Assembly (NCBI GenBank): GCA_016490735.1
Contig: JAEMWC010000097.1
Coordinates: 1,090,001-1,154,000 of the forward strand
Reading direction: 5' to 3'
DNA length: 64,000 nucleotides
Source of the DNA: Pachyseris speciosa
Taxonomy: Eukaryota; Cnidaria; Anthozoa; Scleractinia; Pachyseridae
Both the position numbers and the translations under genes were made by a program. Shown here piece after piece: positions 9,382 to 20,663 of this stretch; position 1 is the stretch's first letter, and every line of letters begins with the position of its first letter. The notes below the pieces were generated by a model. The model did no database searches. It was not told the origin of the DNA and saw only the letters and a program-made list of their open reading frames with translations.

Positions 9382-12300
9382 ATGGAGGACAAGACTTTCG
9401 TTCTGGTTCTGGTTGTTTTGGGAAGTTTTTCGGATTTGATTGGTGGCAAATGCCCTTGCGAGGATGAATCCCTTTGCGAGCCTATCGCTAGACCGCAGGG
9501 AAAAGAATTTCTCATGTTTTCTTCGAAACCCAACGTGTGGAGAAAGTACGATTGGGACAAGGTCACCACAATCGCCCTTTTCCGACCGTGGGATGACGAA
9601 ATGATGTGCGAAGCACATAAAAAAGTGAGTGAGAAATTGATAAGTTGGCGAGTTTCCCTGCATCAATTACTTATCATTGATCAAGGCATTATATTTCAAA
9701 ATTGTTCAAAACCTGAACAAAATCTAGTCTTTCTTGGAGAGCGATAGCCGTGTCGAATTTCATTACCTCGTCTGACTTCATTTGCATGGAATTTGTGTGA
9801 AATAAAATATTGTAAGTTTCTTTTGACAAGACTGGAGCAAAGTCAACCACTTTTTTTCGATTCTACGTAATTTTTAACAGCAATTTTCTTCATTGAGTTT
9901 TAGTGGAAATTAATAAGCATAATTTTTTAAATCAGACATTTGATAGTCGAGATATTCGATCTGGCTGTGTGTTTTTGTAATTATAATCATTGACCCGAGT
10001 AAATTAAATTGTGAAGGAAGTAATTTTTCTTGCCAGTTTTTATCAAAAGAAGTCAGATAATTTCAAAAAACGAGCGAGCTGATCCCACGTTCGATTCACT
10101 ATTGCGGCAATATTTTTAAAATTCAAAGTAATAATTCGCTGAAGTTAAAACCTCCATGAAATCCCATTTGAGAAACTATAGGTTGAAACGTTTGTTTTGA
10201 TACTATGCGTCGACAAATTAAACTTCAAATATTTAAATTTACTTTCAAAAGGATTAATTTACCCAAATCCTTTGTTGAGTAATTTTTTATTTTACGTGTT
10301 TCTAGTGAAGTTGAATGTTTTTTTCTCATTTTTGTTCTTTATATGGATACTTGAAATTTAAGGGATGTCAATGAATAAGTTGTGAGAAAATGTGGCACTG
10401 AGTTTCCCAACCATAACAAACTTGTTCCATTACCCATAACATTAGAGGCACTTATCCATAACATCCAGGGCATTAATGATTGCCACAAGACCCTTAAAAA
10501 GTCAGCTTTGGTGATAATAGACAAAATCATGATCAGTAATTTTCAGTTATTGTCATTACTCCTAAAATTTATTTTCTGCAGTAGTGAATACATGTGGGAT
10601 AAATTATTGTTCCATTGTGGATGTTCATTTTAAAGGCTCTGAACCATGGCTTCAACAACCATGATCATCTAGAGTAGGTCAGCAACACTCTGCATGAATG
10701 CCTGTCAGAAACTAGAGTTAGCATGCTACTGTAAATTATTGCTCTATCATATAAACGTTTCAGGATTTGAATTAACAGCATATTTTCAAGGGCTTTGTAT
10801 CCTATTAATTTCATGACAATCGTGATTTTGCTAAGAGCTCAGGTAACTTCATGCTCAGTCATCCAAGGAAGTCGATGATTCAACTTGGCTCAGAACATCA
10901 TCCGAATCCAGCTATTGTTGTGCAATCAATATGCAGAAGGCAATTCTTGATACCTCTTTGTCATAGCCACAAGATTTAATTGAGATAGTGTGGGTTGAAT
11001 TTCAGAGGGTTGTATGTATTTTAGACTTGTATTTGTTACTTTTTACTGTAGTTTCTATTTCAAAGTGTATAACTTGCTGAATATGTATCAATTTAACATT
11101 TGCAGGGAGTCAGAGTTGTTTTGGCAGCAAATTTTCCAACAGACAAACTTGGCAGCAAAGAACTAAGAAGTAAATGGATAAAGAACCTGACCAAAGAAGC
11201 TTTGGCACGGCATGCAGATGGCGTCAATATTGACATTGAGTCACCAATACCTAAGAGGTCCAGAGAAGTCACACTTCTGACTAAACTGGTCAATGAAACA
11301 GCAATCGCTTTTCGATCAGCTATAAAGAATTCACAGGTATGTTATTTTGATTCACAGTGGACTGAACTTTTATCTTCTTTTTACTCTTACTGATCATAAT
11401 ATTATTGGAAGGCTCAGTATAAAAAGGGCATAAGTAATGATCAGCATGATTTGGCTATAAAATCCAAATTCCACTAAATTTACACATAAAAGAAAAGTAA
11501 GAAAATCTAATCAAATGACTTATTTTTCTCTTGTTTAATTGTTGAGGGTAATACAAGTCAGGTAAATAGTTATTATAAGACATTTTCAGCCAGCAACTTA
11601 CTGACAGGCTACCGACCAACAACTCGCCAACAGAAAATACTGATATTAAACCGACAGTTGGCCAGCACTTTTGTCATATAGTTTTACAAACTGTTGGTAA
11701 AGTGTTTGCTGACAAACGACCAAATGTCAGCCAACAAATGGCCAATAAACGACCGACAGTTGGCTCACAGATGACCAATACCTTTTTTTTTACTTTTGCC
11801 TACAGACTGGTTATCACACTTGAAATGTAGTTCGAGATGCATTTATTTTGTGACCTAAAGCCTTCATGTAGAATTTGATGAATTCAGTAGAAAAGAGTAC
11901 GACTGTTGCCAAAATTTCAAGAAAAGAGATTGGCGCAAAAGGATGTGAATGCAGGGCTTGTTTGTTTTGTTTGGGCTTGAAAACGTAATATGACAATTTT
12001 TCAATTTCAAGCCCTCAAATCACAAATTAAATAGTGATAAGAATCCATGGACCTACATTTCTGAAATGTTAACCAGTCTAGATCTGGAGGCCAAAGGAGA
12101 GAGAACTTTAGAGAAATTAGGATCTTAAAGCAAAATCGTCACTAAGCCCTTTTGCACTTGAAGCTCTTCAATTTGGTGATTCTAAAATCAAAGAAGGTGG
12201 GCCCTGAGAACAGGCTATAAAACCCTATCCAGCAAAGTAATTAGTATCATACTTCCTTGTAATGTTGCAGAAAACAGGTTTAAGATAGGCCTGTAATCTT

Positions 12301-13838
12301 GGGAGCCTTGACAACCTTTGCCTCTAATTTTCAGGTGTCATTTGATGTTGCATGGTCTCCAGACTGTATCGATGGACGCTGTTATGATGCACTTGCTCTT
12401 TCTAAAGTGGTGGATTTTCTTGTTGTTATGGCATATGATGAACAGAGTCAGATCAAAACCGGAGCATGCATAGCAAAGGCAAATTCTCCCCTCAACCAAA
12501 CAAAATATGGTAATTTTGATCTCCAATTTTGCTCGTTAGCTCAGATTGGTAAGATCATGCTGGCCGTGCTCTCAACATCAGTCTCAGTTCAGATGATCAT
12601 GTTGTTGGGAAGTGATGTTAAGCCATTGGCCTTAATTTTCTCCTTGGCCTCCACACATAAAACTTTAAGGGGATGTAAAAGAAATCACATGCTTGACAGA
12701 GGCCCTACCAGGGTAAATTCCGACAAGCAACATGGCCCAAAAAGTAGCGACAGCACAGAAAATGAAATCCCGACAGGTGACATCATTCCCGGCAAAATTC
12801 CAATGGTGCCATCAAGGTCGAGAATTGGTGATTTAAACACCTACATGGGAGAATTTAAAATTCAGACAAGCAACACGGGACCCTCCCCTAGCAGGGCCTC
12901 TTGGCAATAGTGGGGAATGTGGTTCCTGGTGCTGTGGTCTGACCTCACACACATCTTAGGTTGGGTGGGGGCTGGGGGATGGACTGTCCACCTATCCCCA
13001 GAGCCTCTGTTGATCATGGAAAGCTTGTAAGAAGAGGCCTTTAATTATGTGCCCCATCATTGTGCAGAGATGGACTGATAACATTTTGCAAAACTTTATT
13101 TCACAGAATATATAGAATCATAAATTTTCATGACTGTTTTGGAAGTTATGAACAAAATACAATTATTGAAGATTGGTGTTTTTGAGCAGATAAGGACCTT
13201 TATCTGCATTTTTTCTTAGTTGGCAGCAATACATTGATGACATTCTTTTGCACATAAGCTTAGAATAAGAGCCTTTTTGCCTCATACATAATACTCTCCT
13301 ATTGTCAAGTCTGGGTTGACGAAGAGTGCACTAATTTTAGAGAATGATATGATGATGTAGTTAAATAGCATTTCTTTGCCTACTTCTAGCTGTGGGAGAG
13401 TACTTATCCCTGGGAATCAAACCAGATAAACTGGTTCTCGGCCTGCCATGGTATGGTTACGACTACCCTTGCATCGACCTCCAGGAAAATGTGTGCCACA
13501 TCAAACATGTTCCATTCCGGGGTGTGAATTGCAGTGATGCTGCGGGGAGGCAGATTGAATATGCCGAAATACAGGACTTGACGATCAGCAGGGCAATGAC
13601 TCCAGGACCTCAGTGGGACCAAGATTCTTCCTCTTACTTTTTTAACTACGAAGACAGTGTTGGTGGAAAGCACCAGGTTTGGTATGACGACGTAAACAGC
13701 CTGAAAGAGAAGTATGAGTTTGCTGCAAATGAAGGTTTGAATGGTGTGGCCATTTGGAATTCAGATCAGTTAGATTACAGCGACCTTGCCAGGGCTCAAC
13801 AGCAGAGAAAACAAATGTGGGATGCTTTGGAGCACTAG
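9382..13838 (+). CDS. CTBS: Di-N-acetylchitobiase (GH18, lysosomal)
   Basis: The CDS is join(9382..9624,11106..11336,12335..12509,13390..13838), 365 residues against about 385 in human. The enzyme removes the reducing-end GlcNAc from the chitobiose core of asparagine-linked glycans in lysosomes. Residues 1-22 are a signal peptide. The GH18 motif is DGVNIDIE at 119-126, with E126 the expected proton donor; Asn in place of the usual Asp is characteristic of chitobiase. Later landmarks are FDVAWSP, MAYDEQSQI, PWYGYDY, PFRGVNCSDAAGRQ and the terminal IWNSDQLDYS. All junctions are canonical GT/AG with consistent phases (0, 0, 1). The start was chosen because the signal peptide follows directly. 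No lesions are seen, so the gene looks functional. Two Asn-X-Thr/Ser sites (NETA aside, NQT and NCS) are consistent with a secretory-pathway enzyme. Confidence 0.95.
9625..11105 (+). other. CTBS intron 1
   Basis: A 1.5-kb AT-rich intron from donor GTGAGT to acceptor TTTGCAG. I see no repeat or gene that I can name in it. Confidence 0.85.
11580..11790. repeat. Degenerate repeat of CCGACAGTTGGC-type units
   Basis: In CTBS intron 2, diverged direct and inverted copies of ACCGACAGTTGGC and GCCAACAAATGGCC recur about every 20-40 bp. No coding potential. Confidence 0.5.
12655..12990 (+). mobile_element. Degraded SINE-like fragment
   Basis: In CTBS intron 3, a segment with AAGGGGATGTAAAAGAAATC followed by GGGAATGTGGTTCCTGGTG resembles the body of the tRNA-derived SINE at 28983-29426, from remembered family structure. 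No tRNA head is visible, so the call is weak. Confidence 0.35.
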
Positions 13839-14975
13839 GTTGCTTAAGTGTTGAGTTATTGTTGTTTGAGTTTTTTGACTGTGCTAATTGTTTTGTTTTC
13901 ATTTTGGCTTTTTTGTTGTTGTTGTAAATTGCTTTTTTGGGGTTGTTTTTTTCCTTCTCGTTTCCAAGGATGGGCGGGGTGGGGGTACCAGTTGAAATTT
14001 TTGGCAGAGGTTTGTGGCCTGCTTCTTCCTTGAAATTTTCAAAATCTTGCCAAGAAAAGTCAAGAACCCTAATTTTATTTGAAGTAAACAGAAAACATGC
14101 CTCATTTTAGACCAAAAGGAGCAATATCTATCATTCTATAGCTGTATGGTCTCGGACCAAAATTACTTATAAACCCAGGGCAATGTCAGCAACCCCATCC
14201 CTGCATGTTTTTTTTTTTCTTTTTACATTTATGCTTGAAGACAAATTATCCAATTACAGATTAATTTTGGTCAGCTTTCAACAAGGGACTCATCAATGGC
14301 AGCATAGAATTTCTGTTGCAGACACAAGAGTTGTAGCAGCTTGGCGAAGCCTCTTTACTACCCAGTATGTTGGCTTTCGCTTGCAAGTAAACTGCGGATC
14401 GATAATTTATCCTTGGACTCAGAAGATAGAATCAACTTATTCCTTGTCACAACTTTTGAGAGTAAAGTTTAAGTTAAGTAAAATTTTAATGTCAAGCAGT
14501 TTCAAATTAATGGCAGCATGAGGTCAGTGTCTTGCATTTTATTTGTCGTGAAGATCGCTCTACTCTATTAAAACAATATACTGTGACAAGTAAAAGAAAT
14601 GATTACACCGAAAAAGAAAGAATGTTTTGAATGAATGCTTAAACAAATTTTTTAAAGTATGAAGTACCATAGAAATATAAAGACAACAATGAGGTTCTCT
14701 TAAGTTCTCTTAGGTTTAATATCTGCATGTTTTAAATATTGTAGTTATGCATGAAATACAGTTATAAAAGGTCGCAAATTATTTTTGTCAGTCAGAGAAA
14801 TTTATCTTCATTTTTGAAGAGAATGATATAGTTTTTAAATGTCTATCAGAGATCTTCAAAATTGTAAAATCATTTTATTTTATCATTACTAACACAGTGT
14901 ATTGAAACAAATTTAATATATATGGCTTCAGTAATTTTTGTTAGTTTTGAGAAGCCACCAGGTTGCTGTATTAAC

Positions 14976-14981
14976 AATAAA
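14976..14981 (+). terminator. Candidate CTBS polyadenylation signal
   Basis: AATAAA lies about 1.1 kb after the CTBS stop, in an otherwise non-coding AT-rich stretch. The region 13839-15000 holds no gene and is read here as 3'UTR plus flank. Confidence 0.4.
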
Positions 14982-15233
14982 ATTGATTATCAAAACTGAA
15001 GTTGTTTATTTGATTTGGACGGACAGTGAAAAGAATGAATGAATGAATTTACGCGTCTTACCTTCTGGCCGGCTGCACGTAGCCTACTAATCAGAGACAC
15101 CTAATAATAATTATTAACTAATTAAGCACCGTATAAGATTACAATGTATGTCCTAATAATTAAAAAACTAATTAAGTATAAGCTTACAATATTTACAATA
15201 ACACAAAAGTGAGATAGTTTTACAATTCTCTCA

Positions 15234-15278
15234 AGTAGTATACCATGTAATAATTATTAGATGGTATACTACTTTCAC
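15234..15278. repeat. Short hairpin
   Basis: AGTAGTATACCATGTAAT and ATTAGATGGTATACTACTT are inverted, separated by a few bases. A small palindrome in intergenic sequence. Confidence 0.7.
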
Positions 15279-15503
15279 AAGTCACCTGTACTTTTAATAT
15301 GCACGACCCGTCAGGAGAGTGCGATGCCAAGAAAGTGATAAGTGGGACATTCCGTCAACGGCGTGGTAAACAACAAGAAAGCTTTGTGTAATTTTTTTTA
15401 TGCCATGCCATAGAAAATACATTGGCCCAAACCAGCCCATTGCAGGATATGAATGACAGCTTTCCTGCATTCTGATTGGCAACATTTTCTAAGCCATGGT
15501 ATA

Positions 15504-15654
15504 AATTTATCTTATTAGCTGTTTGGCGTGTAGTATCGCGGAGTATTTTTACGAGTTGTGCTGTATTTTGACGAGCCCGTAGGGCGAGTCAAAATACAAG
15601 CAAAGAGTAAAAATACTCCGCAATACTACACACCAAAATATCCAATAAGATATT
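15504..15654. mobile_element. Palindromic MITE-like element
   Basis: The arms ATCTTATTAGCTGTTTGGCG to GCGGAGTATTTTTAC and GTAAAAATACTCCGC to CCAATAAGAT are inverted around GACGAGCCCGTAGGGCGAGTC. Non-coding; the overlapping plus-strand frame (15558-15881) is not a gene. Confidence 0.75.
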
Positions 15655-16157
15655 TATTATCCAAATTGTATTGCAAACAAAGAATTTATAGAAAGAAAAA
15701 CTTTTTTCGGGACAGGTTTTGCGTGATGCGCGCGCTTTTCTACAGTACAAATATCCAAATGTGCAATATCGCGGAACATTTGTACTCGTCTCGTACGCTT
15801 TCTGTAAAACAAGTAACAGAGTTGGATAATAAAGATCCGTATATTACAAGTATCGTAAATTTGACCATCCAACTTCAGTAGCCCTAATATTAAGGTTGGC
15901 GGATAACGGGTATTTTTAAAGGCCAGGGAAAGTTGGAGAATTTTGCACCAAGTTTGGACCAGCCGTTAGGTTTGCAAAAGGCTTTCTTGTGGCAACTAGA
16001 GGTAGGGTCTACTGTTAAGGTGGGGGTACACGTGAATTCGTGTGAAATTTTAAGGAGTTTGATGAAGAGATTGTAATGGAGTAAAAATGTTTTGAAACAC
16101 TTCCAGTTAGTCGACACCCCACAAGGGCACTTCAGGTTGCTGGGGAACTATTTGGTG

Positions 16158-16360
16158 TCCATCTGCTAATTTCCAACTTCAAATCCCAATCTTTAATATT
16201 TCCAATTTCCCTCAATTTAACTAATCCTTTGAGAAAAATTATCTCTTCCCAAATATACCCAAAAATCACCAAAATATTCACAAAATATCCCACAACATAG
16301 CTTTGTGTAATGAGCAGAGGGATTTTTTGATTGCTTGAAACGCGAACGAGTTATTAACAT
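16158..16360. mobile_element. Reverse-orientation copy of the 8.8-9.1 kb MITE
   Basis: Shares AAATTATCTCTTCCCAAATA, CAAAATATCCCACAACATAG and GCTTGAAACGCGAA (reverse complement) with 8818-9081. Ends are eroded. Confidence 0.7.
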
Positions 16361-16743
16361 TAAATCCATGTTAAGCGATTTGAAAACAAACGGTGTTCAG
16401 GTGTACCCTCGCCGCGTCATCCTCCACAGGCGCGCATCTCTAACTCGCGCGCCACTTTCCTCCAGCGCCTGTTACCTTTATCTAAGGGAATCTCTTCGGC
16501 TTCATAACAAGCTTCGCTGGCAAAGAATTTCTCTTGAACGATCAGGCAAGATTGGTTTCTGACCAGTGAAAAGTCGGAAATTATTAAATCCTGATTACTG
16601 GCAACTCTGAATATTATTTTCAGAAATCAGGGGAGGGCGTGCACTGAGGCCAGAGCCCTGTTGTTTGAAAGCAGATTAACTTAATCCAGGATTAGTGTAA
16701 ACGCTGGTTGCAGTTTAACTTTTGCAGGTTAAAGTTTCCCCGA

Positions 16744-16759
16744 GGGGGGGGGGGGGGGG
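16744..16759 (+). repeat. Poly-G run of 16
   Basis: An uninterrupted G run in intergenic sequence, a G-quadruplex and polymerase-slippage candidate; the exact length may be unreliable. Confidence 0.9.
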
Positions 16760-17082
16760 CACTTCCTGGTAATAGGCTAATGGGGATGCGCCGATGGGTG
16801 GGGTCGCATTTTCACGATTGGATTGACTATAATGGGGTTGCATCATTTTCAGAGTTACTAGAATGGGCTCGTACATTTTGGGGATAAATGTACCAGAATG
16901 TTTGTACTGTAGGTGAAAAGCAAAGTGTTCTACATTCAGTTTAACAGATGTGTCAATTCATTTTAGGATGACCTACTTAAAAGGCTTTGCAACAGAAAGT
17001 GACTAAGATGGGATCACGAAAATTACATTTGCCCAATAGTGACTTAGGTGGGGTCTACATTTGGCCACAGAATAGACTTAGC

Positions 17083-17549
17083 ATAAATCTACTAGCGTTC
17101 TATCACAAATGCCGTTCTCTGATTGGCTACGCTACTCGCTATCTATTTAACAATTAGATTATGAGCTCGAGATTTCTATCGCGTGATAGCTGATGAGGGC
17201 TGCGCCCTCATCAGCTATCACGTATAGAAATCGAGAGCGAATCATCTAATTGTTTTAGTATAAATCTATTAGTTGTTCAAAACTAAACAAGTAAATTATC
17301 TAAATCCTCCTCGCAGACACTTCGAAAACGCGACGATGCGGTTGCCATTTTGTTAACAACCGCTACTCACTATCTATCACAGATTAGTATAAATCTACTA
17401 GCCTGCGTAGCAGTTAGTTTTGAACGGCTAGTAGATTTATACTAAAACAATTAGATGATTCGCTCTCGATTTCTATGCGTGATAGCTGATTCGGGCTGCG
17501 CCCTCATCAGCTATCAAGCGATAGAAATCTCGAGCTCATAATCTAGTTA
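17083..17549. mobile_element. MITE array, second copy of the 2.9-3.2 kb family
   Basis: Contains two inverted partial units with GAGCTCGAGATTTCTATCGC, GCTGATGAGGGCTGCGCCCT and repeated ATAAATCTACTAG. The tail-to-tail arrangement suggests nested or rearranged insertions. Confidence 0.75.
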
Positions 17550-18814
17550 AGTAGAAATTCTTGAATAAAATATGAGCAATAGCAGGTACTGTAACTGTAA
17601 GAATACGACGCAGGTAAACGTCTGGAGTTTTGATCGTTCATGTTCTAATGTTTTCACCCACTGGTATCTGTCCCAAGTCGTTTCGTTGTCTTTATCGTCG
17701 TCACGTAAAAACTTCCTCTTCAGTGACCTCTGTTGATGTTGAGTGTTTTCGAAAAGTCTTTTTCGTCTGTTTTACCGTCAAATAACCGATAAATCTCTGT
17801 TTTCAAAAACTCTGCTCCTCGGGTAGTGCCGGCAAAATCTCCGTTTTTCGTGTTTTTCGTTCCACCAAAGAAATCGTGTCCCTTTTCGTTAAAAACGATA
17901 GGAAACGGCGCGGGTATGCGCGGACGGGCCAAAAACCGTGAACGCTAAGAATTATTGTTACATCATATAACCACCCAGAGGCGTGGTCACACCTGCAAGG
18001 AAAACTTGAGAAGTCAGAAGTATTATCACTATAACATCTTCTAATTTATTCCGGCGTCTTATATTTGACTGGTTTTGTATCCCAACGTAATTATCATTCC
18101 AAAATTTCTAATTCTCGTGTTCACGATTTTTTTGGGTCGCGCTGTTTATTCAAACCTGTCCGTAGGAGGGGAATCTCAAAATGCATGTTTAGTCCAAGTA
18201 CTAGACTTCGAAGGTTTCGTCATTAGTTGTCGTAATGCAATAAATCCACCTAGAACTAATACCCACCTTTTTCCTTTTGCTTTTGAAACTTAAGCCGCCT
18301 TATGCGTACTAACATTTGTAATCAAATATTCTGTAATCTTCTTTAAAGCAAAGTTTTGTTATGTACAAGAAAATCACTTGTGCAACTCCAATATTTAAGA
18401 TATCATTATAGCGAAAATAAATGTCAGAATCATCTGTAAAAAAATAAAATGAAATAAAAAATAAAACTATACACAAATTATGGATTTGCACTCGAGGTTC
18501 GATTTAAAACATTTCACAATGGTTTAAAACCGTCTTAAGTTTTTTCGCAGTTGTTTCAACTCCTTTGAAACGAATCTAAATTATTTATCATTTCCCACCA
18601 TAAACAAAATCAGCCCAAAAAACGAACTGACGAATGTACATTAACAAACAAGAGCAAGAGATTTTAATTATAATTTTATTTAGAATCTATAAAAACGTGT
18701 TCATGGCCCAATACATGTTAAAAAGTCAATAGATAAAGCCTAACTTAAAAAGAACATTGTCACAAACCGTAAAAGAAGTTTCAGCATCCCGCAAAGTTAA
18801 TTGGTTATTAAACT

Positions 18815-19042
18815 CTATTTCAATACTCGCGCCACTTTCTCAACCAATGAGAAGCAAAACCAAAACCAATCGAAACTCAATCGCAAGCGCGCATTTTCCC
18901 GAGCTTGGCGCCTGCTACATGTGATTGCTGCCTTCGCAAGCTGATTGGCTCATTGCTTCATTGCGTTGTTTGCATCTGTTCTAATTGACTAGAGTGATTA
19001 CTTTTCGTTTTGTTTGACAACACTCAATTGAAACGGAACAGA
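18815..19042. mobile_element. Second copy of the 7.4-kb MITE family
   Basis: Shares TCTCAACCAATGAGAAGCAA, the CGCGCATTTTCCCG segment, GATTGGCTCATTGC and the right end ACACTCAATTGAAA with 7402-7682. The left terminal repeat is lost. Confidence 0.75.
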
Positions 19043-19642
19043 ATTTGTGTATTGGTAAGAACAACTCGTGATTTCAAGATTTTCCCAAAACAGTAGCAAA
19101 ATGGAAAATAGATACCCTGATCTCCGCTACAACAAAGACGTCATTAATTACATTTTATTATTAATTTTCTTTATCTTATTCAGTCAATAAATACTATTAT
19201 AATTGTGATTTTGTCATTTTGTCTTCTCTGATATAAATTTCAATAAATAACTTAGTATGGTTTCAGAGTGCATAAATAAGGAAAACCACAAATATGAGAA
19301 ATAGTTATGGTACAATTATCAACACAGTCTATGAAATTCTAAAAACTAGTAATTTGTCAAACTTAACATTCTCAAATTCTGACCACAAATGACTACGTTT
19401 TGCACCTACATGTATTATTCATTTTGTATTTAAAGAAAATTCTGATTATACTATATATTGGTTAATTCATAGCATTCATTTCAAAAGGGACCTACATCCT
19501 AGCAAACTGTATTTTAAAACAGACTATTCCTCAATTTTTTATTTTATTGTTTTAGTTTCTGTTGTTGTTGTCGTTGTTGTGTCCTAGCTTTGACCGTGAT
19601 GTATAATAATAATGTAAACGGCATAAGCTCTCTTGATGAGCA

Positions 19643-19960
19643 CTATCTGCTCTTAGAGCAAATGCCGAAAAATAAAATATTGTTTAAATAAAAAAAAAAA
19701 CATTTCTTTCCTAGAGCAGTTACCTTAGGACAACTGCAAATTAAGTGTTGGTCAACTGACCTTGACTTGGTAAGTTTGGTAGGTCTACATAAACTAATTT
19801 TTACATTTCTCTTAAAAAGTTCATCAAAGTCTTGCGTGAAATTATGACAATTGGTATAATCAGTAAAGCATGAGCACTTGCTTCTGGAAATCCTAATAGA
19901 TTTCCCTGACAAAAAAACTAATGCAAATACAAGATGAATTAATGTACGACAACCTAACAT
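19643..19960 (-). CDS. Candidate small secreted cysteine-containing peptide
   Basis: An uninterrupted 105-codon frame begins with a plausible signal peptide (LIHLVFALVFLSGKS at about residues 7-21) and then a Cys-containing region with CSC, NC, LC and ICSC. After ICSCPK there is a possible donor (AAG|GTAACT), so this could be exon 1 of a gene with the rest unseen. A TATA-like AAATATAGATATAG lies roughly 30-40 bp upstream of the ATG. I recognise no family. In AT-rich DNA a chance frame of this length is possible. Confidence 0.25.
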   Translation of the reverse strand: MLGCRTLIHLVFALVFLSGKSIRISRSKCSCFTDYTNCHNFTQDFDELFKRNVKISLCRPTKLTKSRSVDQHLICSCPKVTALGKKCFFFYLNNILFFGICSKSR

Positions 19961-20292
19961 AGTAATGCACTATATCTATATTTGAGGTTTGCTCTTTAGC
20001 ATGTTCATTCAATTTTCTGAATCATATTGAACAAGTTAAAGTCTACTTAGAGTGTTCATGCTTTTCTGAATTATGTGGTGAGCAGAACCACGGCAAATAC
20101 CGGTAATAATAATAAAAAAAAAAAACTACTAAAACCCCTCAACTTTGAGGTGCAAACTTCAGTTGGCCATGGAATGGGGGTCTAATGAACTCTCTTCTTG
20201 TAACATTAACTCTGCATTCCTTTCACTTCATTTTTGCTTCCTGTCTCTGCACTTTTTTTCTGTTGCAAAAATATTACTAAAATATAGTACTT

Positions 20293-20298
20293 TTTATT
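20293..20298 (-). terminator. Candidate polyadenylation signal of the BIR gene
   Basis: TTTATT on the plus strand reads AATAAA on the minus strand, about 370 nt after the stop codon at 20664. Confidence 0.35.
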
Positions 20299-20663
20299 TG
20301 TCCCACCTATATTAACTACCCAAGGACTGATCGATCGACACAGTTAATTTTTTTAAGTAGTTGAGGATATGCAGAAAGTAGCCAGAGATTCCAGTTACTG
20401 TCAGTAGTATCATCAAGATGTTGTACCCAAGGTTTAAAAACTATCAATGGTTCAGGAAAATCCCTGGCCCTCGTCCCTTAATGACATCCCTGCACCCACT
20501 CAAAATAGTCATTTCACTCTAGTTCCATCCCCCTTCCCCTGATCTCCTCACTGTCCCCCTCCACATTTCAACTGGAGCAAGCACATATTTTGCATCTTTT
20601 ATCCAGGATGTGAACAATTCAAAGTGCATGTGTATAGTGCTCAAGGTTTACATTTTCATGTCC

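Larger units (their letters stand above)
17550..20292. other. Intergenic region, no firm gene
   Basis: AT-rich sequence with one MITE copy (18815-19042) and scattered simple repeats. A plus-strand frame at 18075-18293 begins with a signal-like hydrophobic stretch but has no recognisable domain. The minus-strand candidate at 19643-19960 is listed separately. Confidence 0.5.

Noticed and set aside
9339..9666. Minus-strand frames of 76 and 96 codons over CTBS exon 1
   Set aside because: Antisense shadows of a well-supported exon.
12510..12910. Extension of CTBS exon 3 as an uninterrupted 203-codon frame
   Set aside because: Homology to chitobiase stops at the GTAATT donor and resumes exactly in exon 4 (VGEYLSLGIKPDKLVLG); the extension is intron with SINE-like sequence.
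15558..15881. 107-codon plus-strand frame
   Set aside because: Begins within a palindromic MITE and has no recognisable protein features.
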